Assembly (NCBI GenBank): GCA_016703065.1
Contig: JADJCU010000002.1
Location: 62,001-126,000 of the forward strand
Direction of reading: 5' to 3'
Length of the DNA: 64,000 nt
Source of the DNA: a bacterium
GTDB lineage: Bacteria; Electryoneota; RPQS01
How positions within the stretch are numbered: the first letter of the stretch is position 1; every line of letters starts with the position of its first letter. The notes under the pieces are model-generated. The model was not told the origin of the DNA and ran no database searches. It was given only the letters and a program-made list of their open reading frames with translations. Below, in pieces: positions 44,444 to 54,916 of the stretch. Both the position numbers and the translations under genes were made by a program.

Positions 44444-44965
44444 CTAAATCCACAGCCTGCGGAAGAAGTACGCCACCACATAGCCGGTCCCGAAGATCGC
44501 CAACATCGTCACAAATCCCGCCACTGACAGAACGGCCATGCCGCTTAGCGCCGCTCCGCTCGTGCAACCGCGCGCAAACTGCGCGCCGATCCCAAACAGC
44601 GCCCCGCCGATCACGGCAAACACCCACCGCGTCCTCTTTTGTATGCGCGGCCCGCTTTCCGTTCGCAATCCGAGCCTGTCCGATACCAACCCCGAGATGA
44701 ATGCGCCAATCGGCACTCCACTGCGCTCAAAAACCAGCCAGCTCTTCAGCGGTGTCTCCACGTGGTTTTCCAAGTACGGTCCATAGAAGGGTGAACTCGC
44801 CGCATGTTCAGGGGCAACGCTCGAAACGATACTCACCACAGCATCCTTAACGGCTCCACTCGCGCCTAAGCCCCGACCCGTTACGAAAATGCTGGCCAGC
44901 AGGACGAGTCCCAGCAGGAATCCCGCCAGATACGGGTTCATATATTTTGTCGGCTGCTCGGTCAT
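44444..44965 (-). CDS. YeeE/YedE-family membrane protein (second half-transporter)
   Basis: A 173-residue membrane protein with an N-terminal helix (LAGFLLGLVLLASIFVTG), a central extramembrane loop and two C-terminal helices bearing the conserved GIGAQFARGCTSGAALSGMA motif. YeeE/YedE genes often occur as adjacent pairs, and the longer partner follows directly. The cysteine in GCTSG is thought to take part in sulfur-species transfer. Its start overlaps the cytochrome b stop by 4 bp. Confidence 0.85.
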   Translation of the reverse strand: MTEQPTKYMNPYLAGFLLGLVLLASIFVTGRGLGASGAVKDAVVSIVSSVAPEHAASSPFYGPYLENHVETPLKSWLVFERSGVPIGAFISGLVSDRLGLRTESGPRIQKRTRWVFAVIGGALFGIGAQFARGCTSGAALSGMAVLSVAGFVTMLAIFGTGYVVAYFFRRLWI

Positions 44966-45624
44966 GATTCCATCAACTCCTTTACGGCTTCCTCTTCTTC
45001 CTCGGATTGCGCCGTGTCTTCGCCTTCAAGCTCCTCGTAACCGGTCACCATGGCCTTCAAGTTTGACGTCGCCGTGTGCCCCGTCGTCGTCAGGTAGATG
45101 TGTGCGACGAAGAACGAGATCAGTGCGAACGCGCCGAGCGTGTGAAACCCCGCGATGATCGAAAGACCATCAATATTCAGCGCCGTAACCCCGTACTGCT
45201 GCGGATACCGATAAAACATATAGAGTAGACCGGAAATGACCATCACCGGAATCACGAGTACCTTCAGTCCCGCGTACACGAGCTTCTGCAACGGGTTCAA
45301 TTTGCTCAACACCGTTCGTTTGGTCGGGTGCGGCGCGCCGCGGAATATCCCTGTGACATAGTAGTCAATATATGCGCGCAAGTGCGTCGATGTGGGAAGA
45401 TACTGCCTCCATTCGCCCGACGATAGATGCCAGAAAATCGCAAAGCTGATAAGCACGAGAAAGGCGATCGCCACCGTGCTATGCAGCCGCACCGCCTGCT
45501 CATAGCCGAAGAATGCGAACGTCCCGTGGATTTCGAACCCTGTAACGCCAAGTAAGATGATCATGCCTGCCTGCGTCCAATGCCAGAAGCGCTCAAAGGC
45601 GCGATATACGTATTCACGTCTCAT
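44962..45624 (-). CDS. Cytochrome b membrane subunit (b561/FdhI type)
   Basis: The ATG at 45624 (MRREYVYRAFERFWHWTQAGMIILLGVTGFEIHG) is preferred; the frame extends upstream, but this start overlaps the stop of the octahaem gene by 4 bp and fits the family. The 220-residue protein has four helices with histidines typical of di-haem cytochrome b: FWHWTQ, VRLHSTVA, IFWHLSS, AGFHTLGA and VAHIYLT. The C-terminus is a highly acidic tail (GEDTAQSEEEEEAVKELMES). It most likely exchanges electrons between the quinone pool and the octahaem cytochrome encoded just upstream. Confidence 0.88.
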   Translation of the reverse strand: MRREYVYRAFERFWHWTQAGMIILLGVTGFEIHGTFAFFGYEQAVRLHSTVAIAFLVLISFAIFWHLSSGEWRQYLPTSTHLRAYIDYYVTGIFRGAPHPTKRTVLSKLNPLQKLVYAGLKVLVIPVMVISGLLYMFYRYPQQYGVTALNIDGLSIIAGFHTLGAFALISFFVAHIYLTTTGHTATSNLKAMVTGYEELEGEDTAQSEEEEEAVKELMES

Positions 45625-47189
45625 TTCGAGCCCTCCTGCCTTCTCCTGGCAATGATATAGCGGCCAAACCCGTGGGCCGCGACACCAAGGATCGTCATAA
45701 TGAGCGCTCCAACTCCCGCTCTTTCCACCCACTCAATACGATCTCGTGCGGGCAGGTAGAAGTCGTCTAATCCCGCCAGCCTGCTATCCGCTTGCGTGTG
45801 ACACTCGATACAGTTCACGGACTTGTCAGCAGGGGAGACCATATGGTTGATCGGCCAGTACATCTCCGTCTCAGCGAACCCGTACTCGCCGCTGAATGGC
45901 AAATCAATCAGCTTCATTCCCGCCGCTGCCGCTTTCTCCCAATCGAATTCCTTCCAATATCCGCTGTCCCCGGGATGCGTTGACACCGTCTTCGGCTGAA
46001 TCAGGTAGTTGTGCTGGCTATCGTAGATCTGCTTCGTCCTGTGTACCTTAACCGGGACAATCTTAGCGTCAGGATCGTCGTAGGATCCGTGAAGTGTGTT
46101 GATCCGCAATACATTGGAAGGATCGAACGTGTCTCCCACGAGGTAGTGCGAAGCGGTCCCATTGAACCAGACGTAATCCGGCGTCACGTTACGGCCCCAC
46201 TCGAAAGACCCCTTGGTCGACAAGTAGGTCTCTACGCCCAGAGAGTCGTCGTGGACCTTGAACGGTTCCCCGTCTTTCAACCGCCCCGCCGTCGACCAAT
46301 CCCAGGCGAGTTTTGTCGGATGCTCCTTAGCGTATACCGGAATATGGCAAGTTTGGCAAGCGACTTTCAGCGTGTGATTGTTCAAGATGCCGCTTTCATG
46401 CGGAACCGCGCTGTGACACGACTGGCAGTCGACGCGCTGCCGGTTCATCGACGACACGGAGTACAGTTTCCCCAGCATTTGATGCTGTTCCGCACTATGG
46501 CACGACACGCATTGCATATCGACACCCTCGACAGCCATGTGCACGTCGAGCTCGCGTGACGGCTCAAACAAGGCCTGTTCAAGATCGCCGTGTTTGACAT
46601 TGTTTCCGCCGCCGCCGAAAAAGTGGCACGAACCGCAATTCGTTCTCGTCGGCTTACCTACATGCTGCGCGACGGCGGCCAAGTCTACTGATGAATCGGG
46701 ATTTCCGGCGTTCCCTTTCATGTAGAGATTGCTATTGTCGTGGCAGGCGAGGCAATCGACATTGTAGGGATTCCCGAAATTGAAGCTCGCGTCGCCGTAT
46801 CCGTATCCAATGTGACAACGGTTGCAGCTCTGCTCATTCCCCGAAATGCCGATACAGAAGTTATTCAGAACGTTCTTCTTTCCGACCTTGCGAATCCCCT
46901 GCCCCGGAATATACTCGGTGCGCTCCCAATTCCAGTGTGAAGATTGCATGACCTCAAGATGTCGCTCGGTGTGACAGGAGATGCAGGTGGCCGTAACGTC
47001 CTGCGGCCCTGCAAAGGGACCTTTCAGGGCCGCGAATTTCGTGTGATCAACCGAGGCTTTGGGTTTGACGGAATACTCTGCCCGCAGAGTTTCCAACGGC
47101 GTACGTTCAACGCTTCGCCGCGGCAGCACGCTGACCACTAGCAGAATCAGTCCGCCGACCAGAAGGAGTGATATTATGATGCGTTTCAT
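45621..47189 (-). CDS. Octahaem tetrathionate reductase-type cytochrome c
   Basis: A 522-residue cytochrome with an N-terminal membrane anchor (IIISLLLVGGLILLVVSVL), eight CxxCH motifs (CISCH, CNRCH, CLACH, CGSCH, CVSCH, CQSCH, CQTCH, CIECH) and a C-terminal hydrophobic segment (VGALIMTILGVAAHGFGRYII). Spacing and blocks such as GYGYGDASFNFGNPYNVDCLACHD and NCGSCHFFGGGGNNVKHGDL match the octahaem tetrathionate reductase (OTR) family. Those enzymes reduce tetrathionate, and also nitrite or hydroxylamine in vitro; the physiological substrate is not shown by the sequence. Cytochrome b downstream should supply electrons, and the YeeE/YedE genes support a sulfur role. Confidence 0.88.
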   Translation of the reverse strand: MKRIIISLLLVGGLILLVVSVLPRRSVERTPLETLRAEYSVKPKASVDHTKFAALKGPFAGPQDVTATCISCHTERHLEVMQSSHWNWERTEYIPGQGIRKVGKKNVLNNFCIGISGNEQSCNRCHIGYGYGDASFNFGNPYNVDCLACHDNSNLYMKGNAGNPDSSVDLAAVAQHVGKPTRTNCGSCHFFGGGGNNVKHGDLEQALFEPSRELDVHMAVEGVDMQCVSCHSAEQHQMLGKLYSVSSMNRQRVDCQSCHSAVPHESGILNNHTLKVACQTCHIPVYAKEHPTKLAWDWSTAGRLKDGEPFKVHDDSLGVETYLSTKGSFEWGRNVTPDYVWFNGTASHYLVGDTFDPSNVLRINTLHGSYDDPDAKIVPVKVHRTKQIYDSQHNYLIQPKTVSTHPGDSGYWKEFDWEKAAAAGMKLIDLPFSGEYGFAETEMYWPINHMVSPADKSVNCIECHTQADSRLAGLDDFYLPARDRIEWVERAGVGALIMTILGVAAHGFGRYIIARRRQEGSK

Positions 47190-47208
47190 GCGTTATTTAC
47201 GAAGTAGT

Positions 47209-47916
47209 TCAGGAACTGCGGTGGTCCATTCCTTCTGCCGGTGCGGGATCATCGCCCGTGACAACTGCTTGTCCTTGCCTTTGCCATTCGCTGACTCCTT
47301 CGCGGAGCTGCGAGGCGTGTAGTCCGTGTTTCTTGAGAATCCGGATCGCTTCGCCAGCCAGCAGACAGTACGGCCCTCGACAATAGGCGACAATCTGTTG
47401 ATCCCGGGGCAGTCGGTCGAGATAATCTTCCAGCTTCTCCAGCGGTACCGAAATCGCGTAGGGGACATGCGCGGCCTGGTACTCGTCATGTGGCCGTACA
47501 TCAAGAACGATGACCTTCCCGGATTTCGCCAGTTTGGTCAGTTTCACGCGGTCCACATTTTCGAGGTCAGTGCCGGAGTCGCGCAGTTTCGCCAGAGCCC
47601 GGTCCACTTCGGCAATGTGAGTCTCCGCGACCTGACGCACGAGGCTGATCAACTCATGCACAAGGGGTCCGCTCAAACTGTAGATTATGAACGTCCCGCT
47701 GCGCGACGACTCGACTAATCCCGCAGCTCGCAGCACTTGAAGGTGTTGCGAGGTGTTCGCGAGGGTCATTTGCGTGTTTTCCGCCAGCGTATCGACGCTT
47801 TTGGAGCATTGATGTAGTAACTCTATAATCTGTAATCGTTTCGGACTCGACAGGGCCTTGCCGATCTTCGCGAATTCAGTGTTCAAGCTCTCACGCATCT
47901 GGAGCATTGTAATCAT
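47209..47916 (-). CDS. ArsR-family regulator fused to a rhodanese domain
   Basis: A 235-residue protein. Residues about 10-95 are an ArsR/SmtB winged helix (KALSSPKRLQIIELLHQCSKSVDTLAENTQMTLANTSQHLQVLRAAGLVESSRSGTFIIYSL). Residues about 128-220 are a rhodanese domain with an intact active-site loop VAYCRGPYCLLA; the two cysteines (CX4C) could hold or sense sulfane sulfur. It heads the operon with the octahaem cytochrome, which starts 19 bp later. A perfect inverted repeat 12-35 bp before the ATG is a likely autoregulatory operator. The start may be the ATG at 47916 or an ATG a few codons later; no clear ribosome site helps. Confidence 0.9.
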   Translation of the reverse strand: MITMLQMRESLNTEFAKIGKALSSPKRLQIIELLHQCSKSVDTLAENTQMTLANTSQHLQVLRAAGLVESSRSGTFIIYSLSGPLVHELISLVRQVAETHIAEVDRALAKLRDSGTDLENVDRVKLTKLAKSGKVIVLDVRPHDEYQAAHVPYAISVPLEKLEDYLDRLPRDQQIVAYCRGPYCLLAGEAIRILKKHGLHASQLREGVSEWQRQGQAVVTGDDPAPAEGMDHRSS

Positions 47917-47927
47917 GACTCAATATG

Positions 47928-47951
47928 TCAATTAATAAATTGATTAATTGA
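47928..47951. promoter_or_regulatory. Inverted-repeat operator for the ArsR-rhodanese regulator
   Basis: TCAATTAAT (47928-47936) and ATTAATTGA (47943-47951) are exact reverse complements with a 6-bp spacer. AT-rich 9-bp dyads just ahead of the gene are typical of ArsR-type binding sites. Confidence 0.65.
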
Positions 47952-48049
47952 ATATACGAATAATCAGAAGCTTTGTCAAGGCACTCTCCTTCGTATGTGT
48001 GACTTTGAGCCATTCCTGGCAACTATATCACATCCCTTCTCGCTTAGCT

Positions 48050-48078
48050 TTGTAGTCAACCCTCGAGAATGCTATATT
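48050..48078 (+). promoter_or_regulatory. Sigma-70-like promoter of the malic enzyme gene
   Basis: TTGTAG (48050-48055), 17 nt, TATATT (48073-48078). The transcript would start about 50 nt before the ATG at 48136, which has AAGGAG about 11 nt upstream. Confidence 0.45.
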
Positions 48079-48135
48079 GAACGGACCTTGAGTGAACTTC
48101 ATCCTTTTGACAGATAAATAAGGAGCACCCCAAGC

Positions 48136-50415
48136 ATGGGACTCGCCGAAGACGCCCTTGAATACCATAGCCGTGAACCCAAGGGCAAGATCGAAGTCAT
48201 CCCCACGAAATCCGTAGAAACTCAGTATGACTTGTCGCTGGCCTACAGTCCGGGAGTTGCTGAGCCTTGCCTTCGCATCCACAAGAACCCGTCTCTTGTC
48301 TCAGAATACACCGCCCGCCAAAATCTTGTTGCCGTCGTGTCAAACGGCACCGCTGTCCTTGGTTTGGGCAATATCGGTGCGCTGGCCGGCAAACCTGTGA
48401 TGGAAGGGAAGGGCGTTCTCTTCAAACGCTTCGCGGCCGTCGACGTGTTTGACATCGAAGTCAAGAGCGAAAACCCCGACGAAGTCATTAAGGTCTGCCA
48501 GTTGCTCGAACCCACGTTCGGCGCAATCAACCTTGAAGACATTTCCGCTCCCGCCTGTTTCTATATTGAAGAGACCCTTAAGAAGACCATGGGTATTCCC
48601 GTCTTCCATGACGATCAGCACGGCACGGCGATTATCTCCGGCGCCGGCATGCTCAACTCATTGAAGCTCGTTGAAAAGGACATAAAGAAGATCAAAGTCG
48701 TCGTCAACGGCGCCGGTGCCTCGGCCATCGCCTGTGCGAAAATGTACATTTCGCTCGGCGTGAATCCTGATAACATCCTGATGTGTGATACAAAGGGAAC
48801 GTTGCGGCTGGACCGTGAAGACATGGCGCCCGACCATCCGAAGTATAACCGTTACAAGGGCGAATTCGCGCGCAAGACAAGCGCCAAGACGCTTGCCGAC
48901 GCGATGGTGGGTGCGGATCTTTTCTGCGGCTGTTCAGTCGGCGGAGTGGTAACGCAAGACATGGTCAGGTCGATGGCCCCGCATCCAATCGTCTTCGCCC
49001 TCGCGAACCCTGATCCTGAAATTTCCTATCCTGACGCGAAAGAAGTCCGTCCCGAGGCCATCGTTTGCACAGGTCGCAGCGACTTTCCGAATCAAATCAA
49101 CAACGTCTTGGGCTTCCCCGCCATCTTCCGCGGCGCGCTGGATTGTCACGCCTCGCAAATCAATGAGGCCATGAAAATGGCCGCGTCGCATGCGCTCGCC
49201 GAACTCGCGACCGAAGACGTTCCCGACTACGTCAGCGCAGCCTACGGACTCGATTTTCTCCAATTCGGCGCCGAATATGTGATTCCCAAGCCAATGGATC
49301 ATCGCGTTCTTCTGCGCGTCGCGGTGGCAGTCGCGCAGGCCGCCGGAGAAACGGGCGTTGCCAAGAAGCCCATCACGGACTTCGAGGCCTATCACAATAA
49401 GCTCGAAAGACTGCTCGGCAGCGGCCATCATGTTACCAGAATTTTCATCGATCAGGCTCGCGTCAACCGCAAGCGCATCGTCTTTCCCGAAGGCGCGCAT
49501 CCGAAAGTGCTGCGCGCGGCAGGTCGTTTCGTCAAAGAGCGCATCGGTTATCCGTTGTTGATTGGAGACACGCAATCCATCAATGCGCATGCCGACGAAT
49601 TAAACATTAACCTCAACGAAATCGAAATCCTCGACCCGGGCAAAATGTCCTTCGCCGAGGTCGAGCATTTGGCCCTCAAACTCTGGGAATTGCGCAATCG
49701 CAAGGGGATGACCATCCCCGAGGCTCGGCGGCTTGCCCGCAACCCCAACTATCTCGGGCCGTTGCTCCTCCGCGAGGGGCGAGCAGATGCGTTGGTCGCC
49801 GGCGTCTCGCAGCACTATCCTGACACCGTTCGCCCCGCTCTGCAAATTCTCCCCAAGCGTCACGGCGTGAATCATGTTGCGGCGATGTATGCCCTTGTCT
49901 TTAAGAATCGCAACCTGTATCTCGCCGATGTGGGTGTCAACGTCGAGCTGAAAACTGCGGAAGATCTCGCCGAAGTCGACATCCGGACCGCCGATACCGT
50001 GCGCCAGAACTTCATGGTCGAGCCGCGACTTGCGCTCCTGAGCTTCTCCAATTTCGGCAGCGTACCCCATCCTGCATCACGCCGAGTCGCCGATGCCGTC
50101 CGCCTGATCAAACAACTGCGCCCCGATATTGTTGTCGATGGCGAAATGCAGGCCGAAACGGCGCTGGACGAGAACATCCTGCGCACCTATCCCTTCTCAA
50201 GTCTGAACGGAAAACCGGCCAACACGCTGATCTTCCCCGACCTTGCGAGCGGCAACATCGCTTACAAACTTCTTGTGGAACTCGGCGGCGCTACTCCGAT
50301 CGGTCCCATTCTGATGGGCATGAGTCACGCGGTTCACATTCTGCAGCAGGATTGCAGCGTGGCCGATATCATGCAAATGGCGGCCTACGCCGCCGCTGAT
50401 GCACGGCATTCATAA
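48136..50415 (+). CDS. maeB: NADP-malic enzyme fused to a phosphotransacetylase-like domain
   Basis: A 759-residue protein of the MaeB type. The malic enzyme part (about 1-430) shows SLAYSPGVAEPC, the metal and substrate region FDIEVKSENPDEVI, HDDQHGTAIISGAGMLNSL and the nucleotide-binding VVVNGAGASAIACAKMY. The C-terminal part (about 435-755) is a phosphotransacetylase-like domain (RIVFPEGAHPKVLRAAG, REGRADALVAGVSQHYPDTVRPAL, DGEMQAETALDENI); in MaeB this domain is usually regulatory and binds acetyl-CoA. It decarboxylates malate to pyruvate with NADP reduction. It is a single gene with its own promoter and a perfect palindromic terminator. Confidence 0.95.
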   Translation: MGLAEDALEYHSREPKGKIEVIPTKSVETQYDLSLAYSPGVAEPCLRIHKNPSLVSEYTARQNLVAVVSNGTAVLGLGNIGALAGKPVMEGKGVLFKRFAAVDVFDIEVKSENPDEVIKVCQLLEPTFGAINLEDISAPACFYIEETLKKTMGIPVFHDDQHGTAIISGAGMLNSLKLVEKDIKKIKVVVNGAGASAIACAKMYISLGVNPDNILMCDTKGTLRLDREDMAPDHPKYNRYKGEFARKTSAKTLADAMVGADLFCGCSVGGVVTQDMVRSMAPHPIVFALANPDPEISYPDAKEVRPEAIVCTGRSDFPNQINNVLGFPAIFRGALDCHASQINEAMKMAASHALAELATEDVPDYVSAAYGLDFLQFGAEYVIPKPMDHRVLLRVAVAVAQAAGETGVAKKPITDFEAYHNKLERLLGSGHHVTRIFIDQARVNRKRIVFPEGAHPKVLRAAGRFVKERIGYPLLIGDTQSINAHADELNINLNEIEILDPGKMSFAEVEHLALKLWELRNRKGMTIPEARRLARNPNYLGPLLLREGRADALVAGVSQHYPDTVRPALQILPKRHGVNHVAAMYALVFKNRNLYLADVGVNVELKTAEDLAEVDIRTADTVRQNFMVEPRLALLSFSNFGSVPHPASRRVADAVRLIKQLRPDIVVDGEMQAETALDENILRTYPFSSLNGKPANTLIFPDLASGNIAYKLLVELGGATPIGPILMGMSHAVHILQQDCSVADIMQMAAYAAADARHS

Positions 50416-50436
50416 CAAGAACAGCATACCAAAAAG

Positions 50437-50464
50437 ACGAGGGCTTGCCGCGGCAAGCCCTCGT
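50437..50464. terminator. Bidirectional palindromic terminator
   Basis: ACGAGGGCTTGCCG and its exact complement make a 28-nt perfect palindrome. On the minus strand CTTTTTGG follows; on the plus strand TGCTATCTTCG. It lies between the convergent malic enzyme and RND pump genes. Confidence 0.75.
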
Positions 50465-50488
50465 TGCTATCTTCGATTTCAGGAATCA

Positions 50489-53400
50489 TTACGTCACGTT
50501 TTCGCTGGGCTGTACGACGGCACGCGATGCTTTCGCGGCGCGAAAATACCCCGACAAACGCCGAAATCCACTGTTCAATCTTAACGTAGAAAGCCGGCAC
50601 AACCAATAGACTGAGTGCGGTCGACACAAAGACTCCGCCGATCACCGCTATCGCCATCGGCGACCGAATTTCCGTTCCCGGTCCGATACCCATCGCCGGT
50701 GGAATCGCTGCCATAATCGTTGAAACCGAGGTCATCAATATCGGCCGCATTCTGATCGGTCCTGCCAACTGCATCGCGTCACCTGCAGTCGAAGTAGGCG
50801 TTCGCCGTTGGTTCGCATAATCGACGAGAATTATCGAGTTCTTCTTGACGATACCCATCAAGAGCAATAGTCCGATCATGCTGAAAATGTTTAGGGATTT
50901 CCCGCCGATCAGGAGTGCCACCACCGCGCCCACGACAGAGAGCGGCAGAATCGTCAGAATCGTCACTGGGTGCGAATATGAATTGAACTGTGATGCAAGA
51001 ACCATGTAAGCAATCAGAATCCCCATCGCCAAGGCGAAAATCAAACCGCCGAACGACTCCTTAAACGCCACACTCGAACCGCTGAGCATCGTGCGATACC
51101 CCGCAGGCAAGTCATTGGTGAGATCCTCAACGTACTGAATCGCTTCTTGCTGCGAATGTCCGGGTGCGACATTTGCATAAACCGTTATAGCGCGCTCACG
51201 GTCCTTGCGCGAAATCGCCTGTAGCGCTGGCAGCTCCTCATACTTGATTATGGTTGACAACGGAATCAACTCTCCGCTCCGGCTTCGCACCTTGAGCCGC
51301 TGAATGTCTTCCGTGCTTTGGCGCTGATCCGCCAGCAGCCGCATCCGAATATCGACTCGCCGACCGCCCGCACTGTATTTTCCCACCCGTTCGCCGCCCA
51401 CCAACGAGTTGATGGCCGTCGCCACATCCTCTATTGATATTCCCAAGTCCGCGCACCGTGCCCGGTCCGGCGTAATCCTCAATTCTGGCACGCCAATTCG
51501 ATAATCAGAATCCACATCTACGGCCAGGCCGCTCGCTTCGAGATTTGCGGTAACCTCGCCACTCAACTTTTCGAGCGTTTTCCAGTCCGGTCCAAGAATC
51601 GCAAACTCAACGGGGAATCCTCGTTGCGCAGTGAAACCCTGCTGCGACAAGTCTTGGACAATGACCCGCACTCCGGGAACACTGTTCAGCTCCTTCCGCA
51701 ACACTCCGGCAAACTCTGCTTGCGTCTTGTCGCGATCACCCGGCGGCACAAGTGTGACAAACATCACGCCGCCGCTCGTCCCGCCGCCGAAGCCGCCGAC
51801 AATCGCCAGCGTGCGCTGAATCTCGGGATAGGTCCCGAGCTTGGATTCAATCTGCTTGAACAGCCCGTCCGTCTCACTGATACTCGAACCGACCGCTGTC
51901 TGCAAACGCAGCATCAATCTGTTCTGGTCCTGGGACGGCACGAATTCACTTGGCAATCCGCGCATCACAAACAGCGCGGACACAAAAACAAAGCCCGCAC
52001 CCGCGAGAATAGTCCCGGGACGCTTGAGACCGTTCGAAAGCGCGCGTGCGTACCGGTTCTCAAACCCGCTGAACATCCGGTCGACCCATGCGCCCAGGCG
52101 GCTCCGACTCTCACGCGAGCCATCTAAGATCTGCGAACAACGCGCCGGGGCAAGCGTTACGGCCTCAATATAGGAAAGCACGATCGCCACGCACAGCGTC
52201 ACGCCAAACTGCAGGAAGAACTTTCCGATGATGCCTTGCATGAACACGACCGGAATGAAGATCGCAACAACCGCGAGCGTCGCGGAAAACGCCGAGAACG
52301 TAATCTCCTTCGTTCCCTCCAATGCGGCTCTTACCTTGTCCTTGCCCATCTCTGCATGACGCACAATATTCTCGAGTACCATAATCGCATCATCGACCAC
52401 GATTCCCACCGCGAGCGCCAATCCGAGCAACGTGAATGTGTTGAGCGTGAACCCGAGAAAATAAATGACGGCGATCGTTCCGAGCAGCGACATTGGTATC
52501 GCCAGCACGACGTTGAGCGCGTTGTTGAGGGACCCAAGAAACAACCAGCACACCAACGCCGTCAATATCACCGAGAGAACCAATTCCAGTTGAATCTCGT
52601 GTACTGAATCTTCAATGAACTGCGTCGAATCGAAGTTGACGCCGAGCTCCATTCCCTCCGGCAGTGTCTTCTGAATCTCTGCCATCTTCGCCCGTACGGC
52701 CTGCGCCACGGCCACTGCATTCGCTCCGCGCTGCTTCTTGATACCCATGCCGGTTGCTGGCGAACCGTTGACTCGCATGATGCGCCGCGCATCTTCAAAG
52801 CCGTCTTCAACAATCGCGACGTCCTTCAGGTAGACTTCAGCTCCCGGCGTGTCGCGAATGACGATATTCCGAAACGTCGCCAGATCGAGCGCTTCCCCCA
52901 TCACGCGTACGCTGATTTCGCGTCCGCTGTTCTCCAAGCTGCCCGCCGGCAATTCGATGTGTTCACGCCGCAGCGCCCCCGCGACGTCATTCACTGTCAA
53001 ACCGCTGGCGTCCAGCTTCGACGCGTCAATCCACACCCGTACATTACGCTCAAGCCATCCACCCATCTGAATCTCGCCCACACCCGGCAGTGTCTGCAGC
53101 TTCTCTTTGACCTGATAGCGCGCGACGTCTGAGATTAACTGCTGCTGAAATGGCCCGGACAATCCAATCCACATGATAGGATTGTCCTCGGGATTCGTCT
53201 TACTGACCGTTGGTGGATCAATATCAGTTGGTAAGCGTCGCTGCGCCTGCGCAACTTTCGTCTGCACGTCCTGCAATGCCACGTCAACGTCGCGCGACAG
53301 GTCCAGTTCAACCGTTATGTTGGCGCTGCCCTGACGAGACGTTGAAGTGATGCTGCGAATGCCCTCGACTTGCGCAACGGCCTCTTCGACAATCTCCACA

Positions 53401-53588
53401 ACATCGTGTTCAACGACGTCCGGCGATGCGCCTTCCCAACTAACATTTACTGTGATCGTCGGAAAATCGACGTCCGGAAACTGGCTGATCCCGATTCGCG
53501 ACAAGGCGACGATGCCAAACAGCACCGTCCCCGCCATGAGCATCCACGCGAAGACCGGTTTGCGAACGCAGGCTTCTGTTAAGTTCAT
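50489..53588 (-). CDS. RND-family (HAE1) efflux pump, second system
   Basis: A pump of about 1030 residues starting MNLTEACVRKPVFAWMLMAGTVLFGIVALSRIGISQFPDVDFP, with TM4 motif VGIVVDDAIMVLENI and two homologous halves. The frame as given runs to 50385, through the terminator and 31 bp into the malic enzyme gene. In the alternative frame a stop occurs at 50489-50491, giving an ending ...RAAKASRAVVQPSENVT. A one-base error near 50535-50545 is therefore likely, and the corrected end is used here. The start overlaps the adaptor stop by 4 bp. No TolC-type gene is adjacent, so it probably uses one encoded elsewhere. Confidence 0.87.
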
Positions 53589-54728
53589 GAATGCGCTCCG
53601 CCGCTGTCTGGCTTTGCGCTCTGTGTGTTGACCGGGACAACACGAATGGCCGCACCTTCAAAGAGCGCTTCCGCTCCGCGTACGACCAGCCGCTCACCTG
53701 CGGCAATACCACTAATCACTTCCACCATGCCGTCTTGCGTCTGCAACCCGAGCTTCAATACTCGTTCATGCGCTACTGAGTCTTGAATCACGTAGGCCAG
53801 AAATCCCCTTTCGCTCGGACGAATACTCACTTGTGGAATCACGGGAAGTTGCTTTGCTTCACCGAGCAGGACAGAGACCTCTGCAAAGATACCCGGTCGC
53901 AGTAAGCCAACGATGTCCTCTTTGACTTCAGCAGTGACCGCGAGCATCCGGGTTTCCGGATCCGCTGACTCTGCCACAGCCGTTACTTCGGCCCGCAAAG
54001 TGTCGCTCGATTCACGCACAGTGAATAACACCGCGAGACCGGGCACCAACGCCTGCGCCTCATGCGCGGGCACGCTGAACTTCAAGAGCAGCGGATCACG
54101 CCGGATCATTGTCGCGATCACCGTTCCAATTTGCAGGTACTGACCCGTTCGCGCAAGTCGCGATTGGATCACACCGGACACCGGAGCAGGCACCCGCGAG
54201 TCGCGGTAATTGAGTTCAGCCAAATCCACATTCGCCGCTGCCGCCGCTGAATCCGCCCGCGCCGCAAGTGCCCGTGTCTGCCAATTGTCGAGTTCTTCTG
54301 CGCTGACAAACCCCGGATTCTTCCCCTGAATATCCGTCCGCCTCGCAAGTCCCAGCTCAACCTCCCGCAAGGTAGCCTTCGCCTTGTCATACGCTGCTTC
54401 CGCAGTCTTTAGCGCAAGTTCATAACGCTCAGGCTCAATCTCGATCAAGCCCTCACCGGCCCGTACACGATCACCTTCTTTGAACGCAATTCGCTGCACG
54501 ACTCCGGCAACGCGCGCCGTGACCGGGACGATTTCAAATGCCTCGACCGAGCCCACAGCTTTCACCATCAACTCCGACTCGCGCGCTGCGACGGGCAAGA
54601 CCTCGACCGGAAACTTGAGCGGCCCTCTTGCGTGCGCCATCGGTCTTGGCACCCGTACTCGAGCAACCGACGTACAATCCGCCCACGGATGCTGCAATCA
54701 CGACGAGCAAAAACTTGTAAAACTTCAT
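53585..54728 (-). CDS. RND periplasmic adaptor lipoprotein, second system (apparent frameshift)
   Basis: The N-terminus is in another frame from the body. MKFYKFLLVVIAASVGGLYVGCSS starts at 54728 with a lipobox (Cys22); removing one base at 54628-54629 joins it to RGPLKFPVEVLPVAARE and the rest. The corrected product is about 380 residues, with lipoyl and alpha-hairpin regions (VTARVAGVVQRIAFKEGDRVRAGEGLIEIEPERY ... VPAPVSGVIQSRLARTGQYLQ) and barrel domains. It is an outer-to-inner membrane linker of a tripartite exporter, acylated on Cys22. Coupled to the pump gene by a 4-bp overlap. Confidence 0.85.
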
Positions 54729-54859
54729 GAGGTAGGACAAAGTAAGGTCAGAAAAAACAACAGGGTATCTAACGTGCGGCAGAAGGGAAAAATATCTTAT
54801 ATTAAACTCTTGAATATAGCGTTTTTCTCCCGCATTGCTCACTGCACCACAAACAGAAA

Positions 54860-54883
54860 CGGGTGCGCATTTCCGCGCACCCG
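54860..54883 (-). terminator. Terminator of the 2-oxoacid:ferredoxin oxidoreductase operon
   Basis: CGGGTGCGC and GCGCACCCG form a perfect 9-bp stem with a 6-nt loop. On the minus strand TTTCTGTTTGTGG follows. It is about 33 bp after the gamma-domain stop codon. Confidence 0.7.
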
Positions 54884-54916
54884 CCCATTGAAAAGTCAAG
54901 CTGTCAAGTCTGCGGG

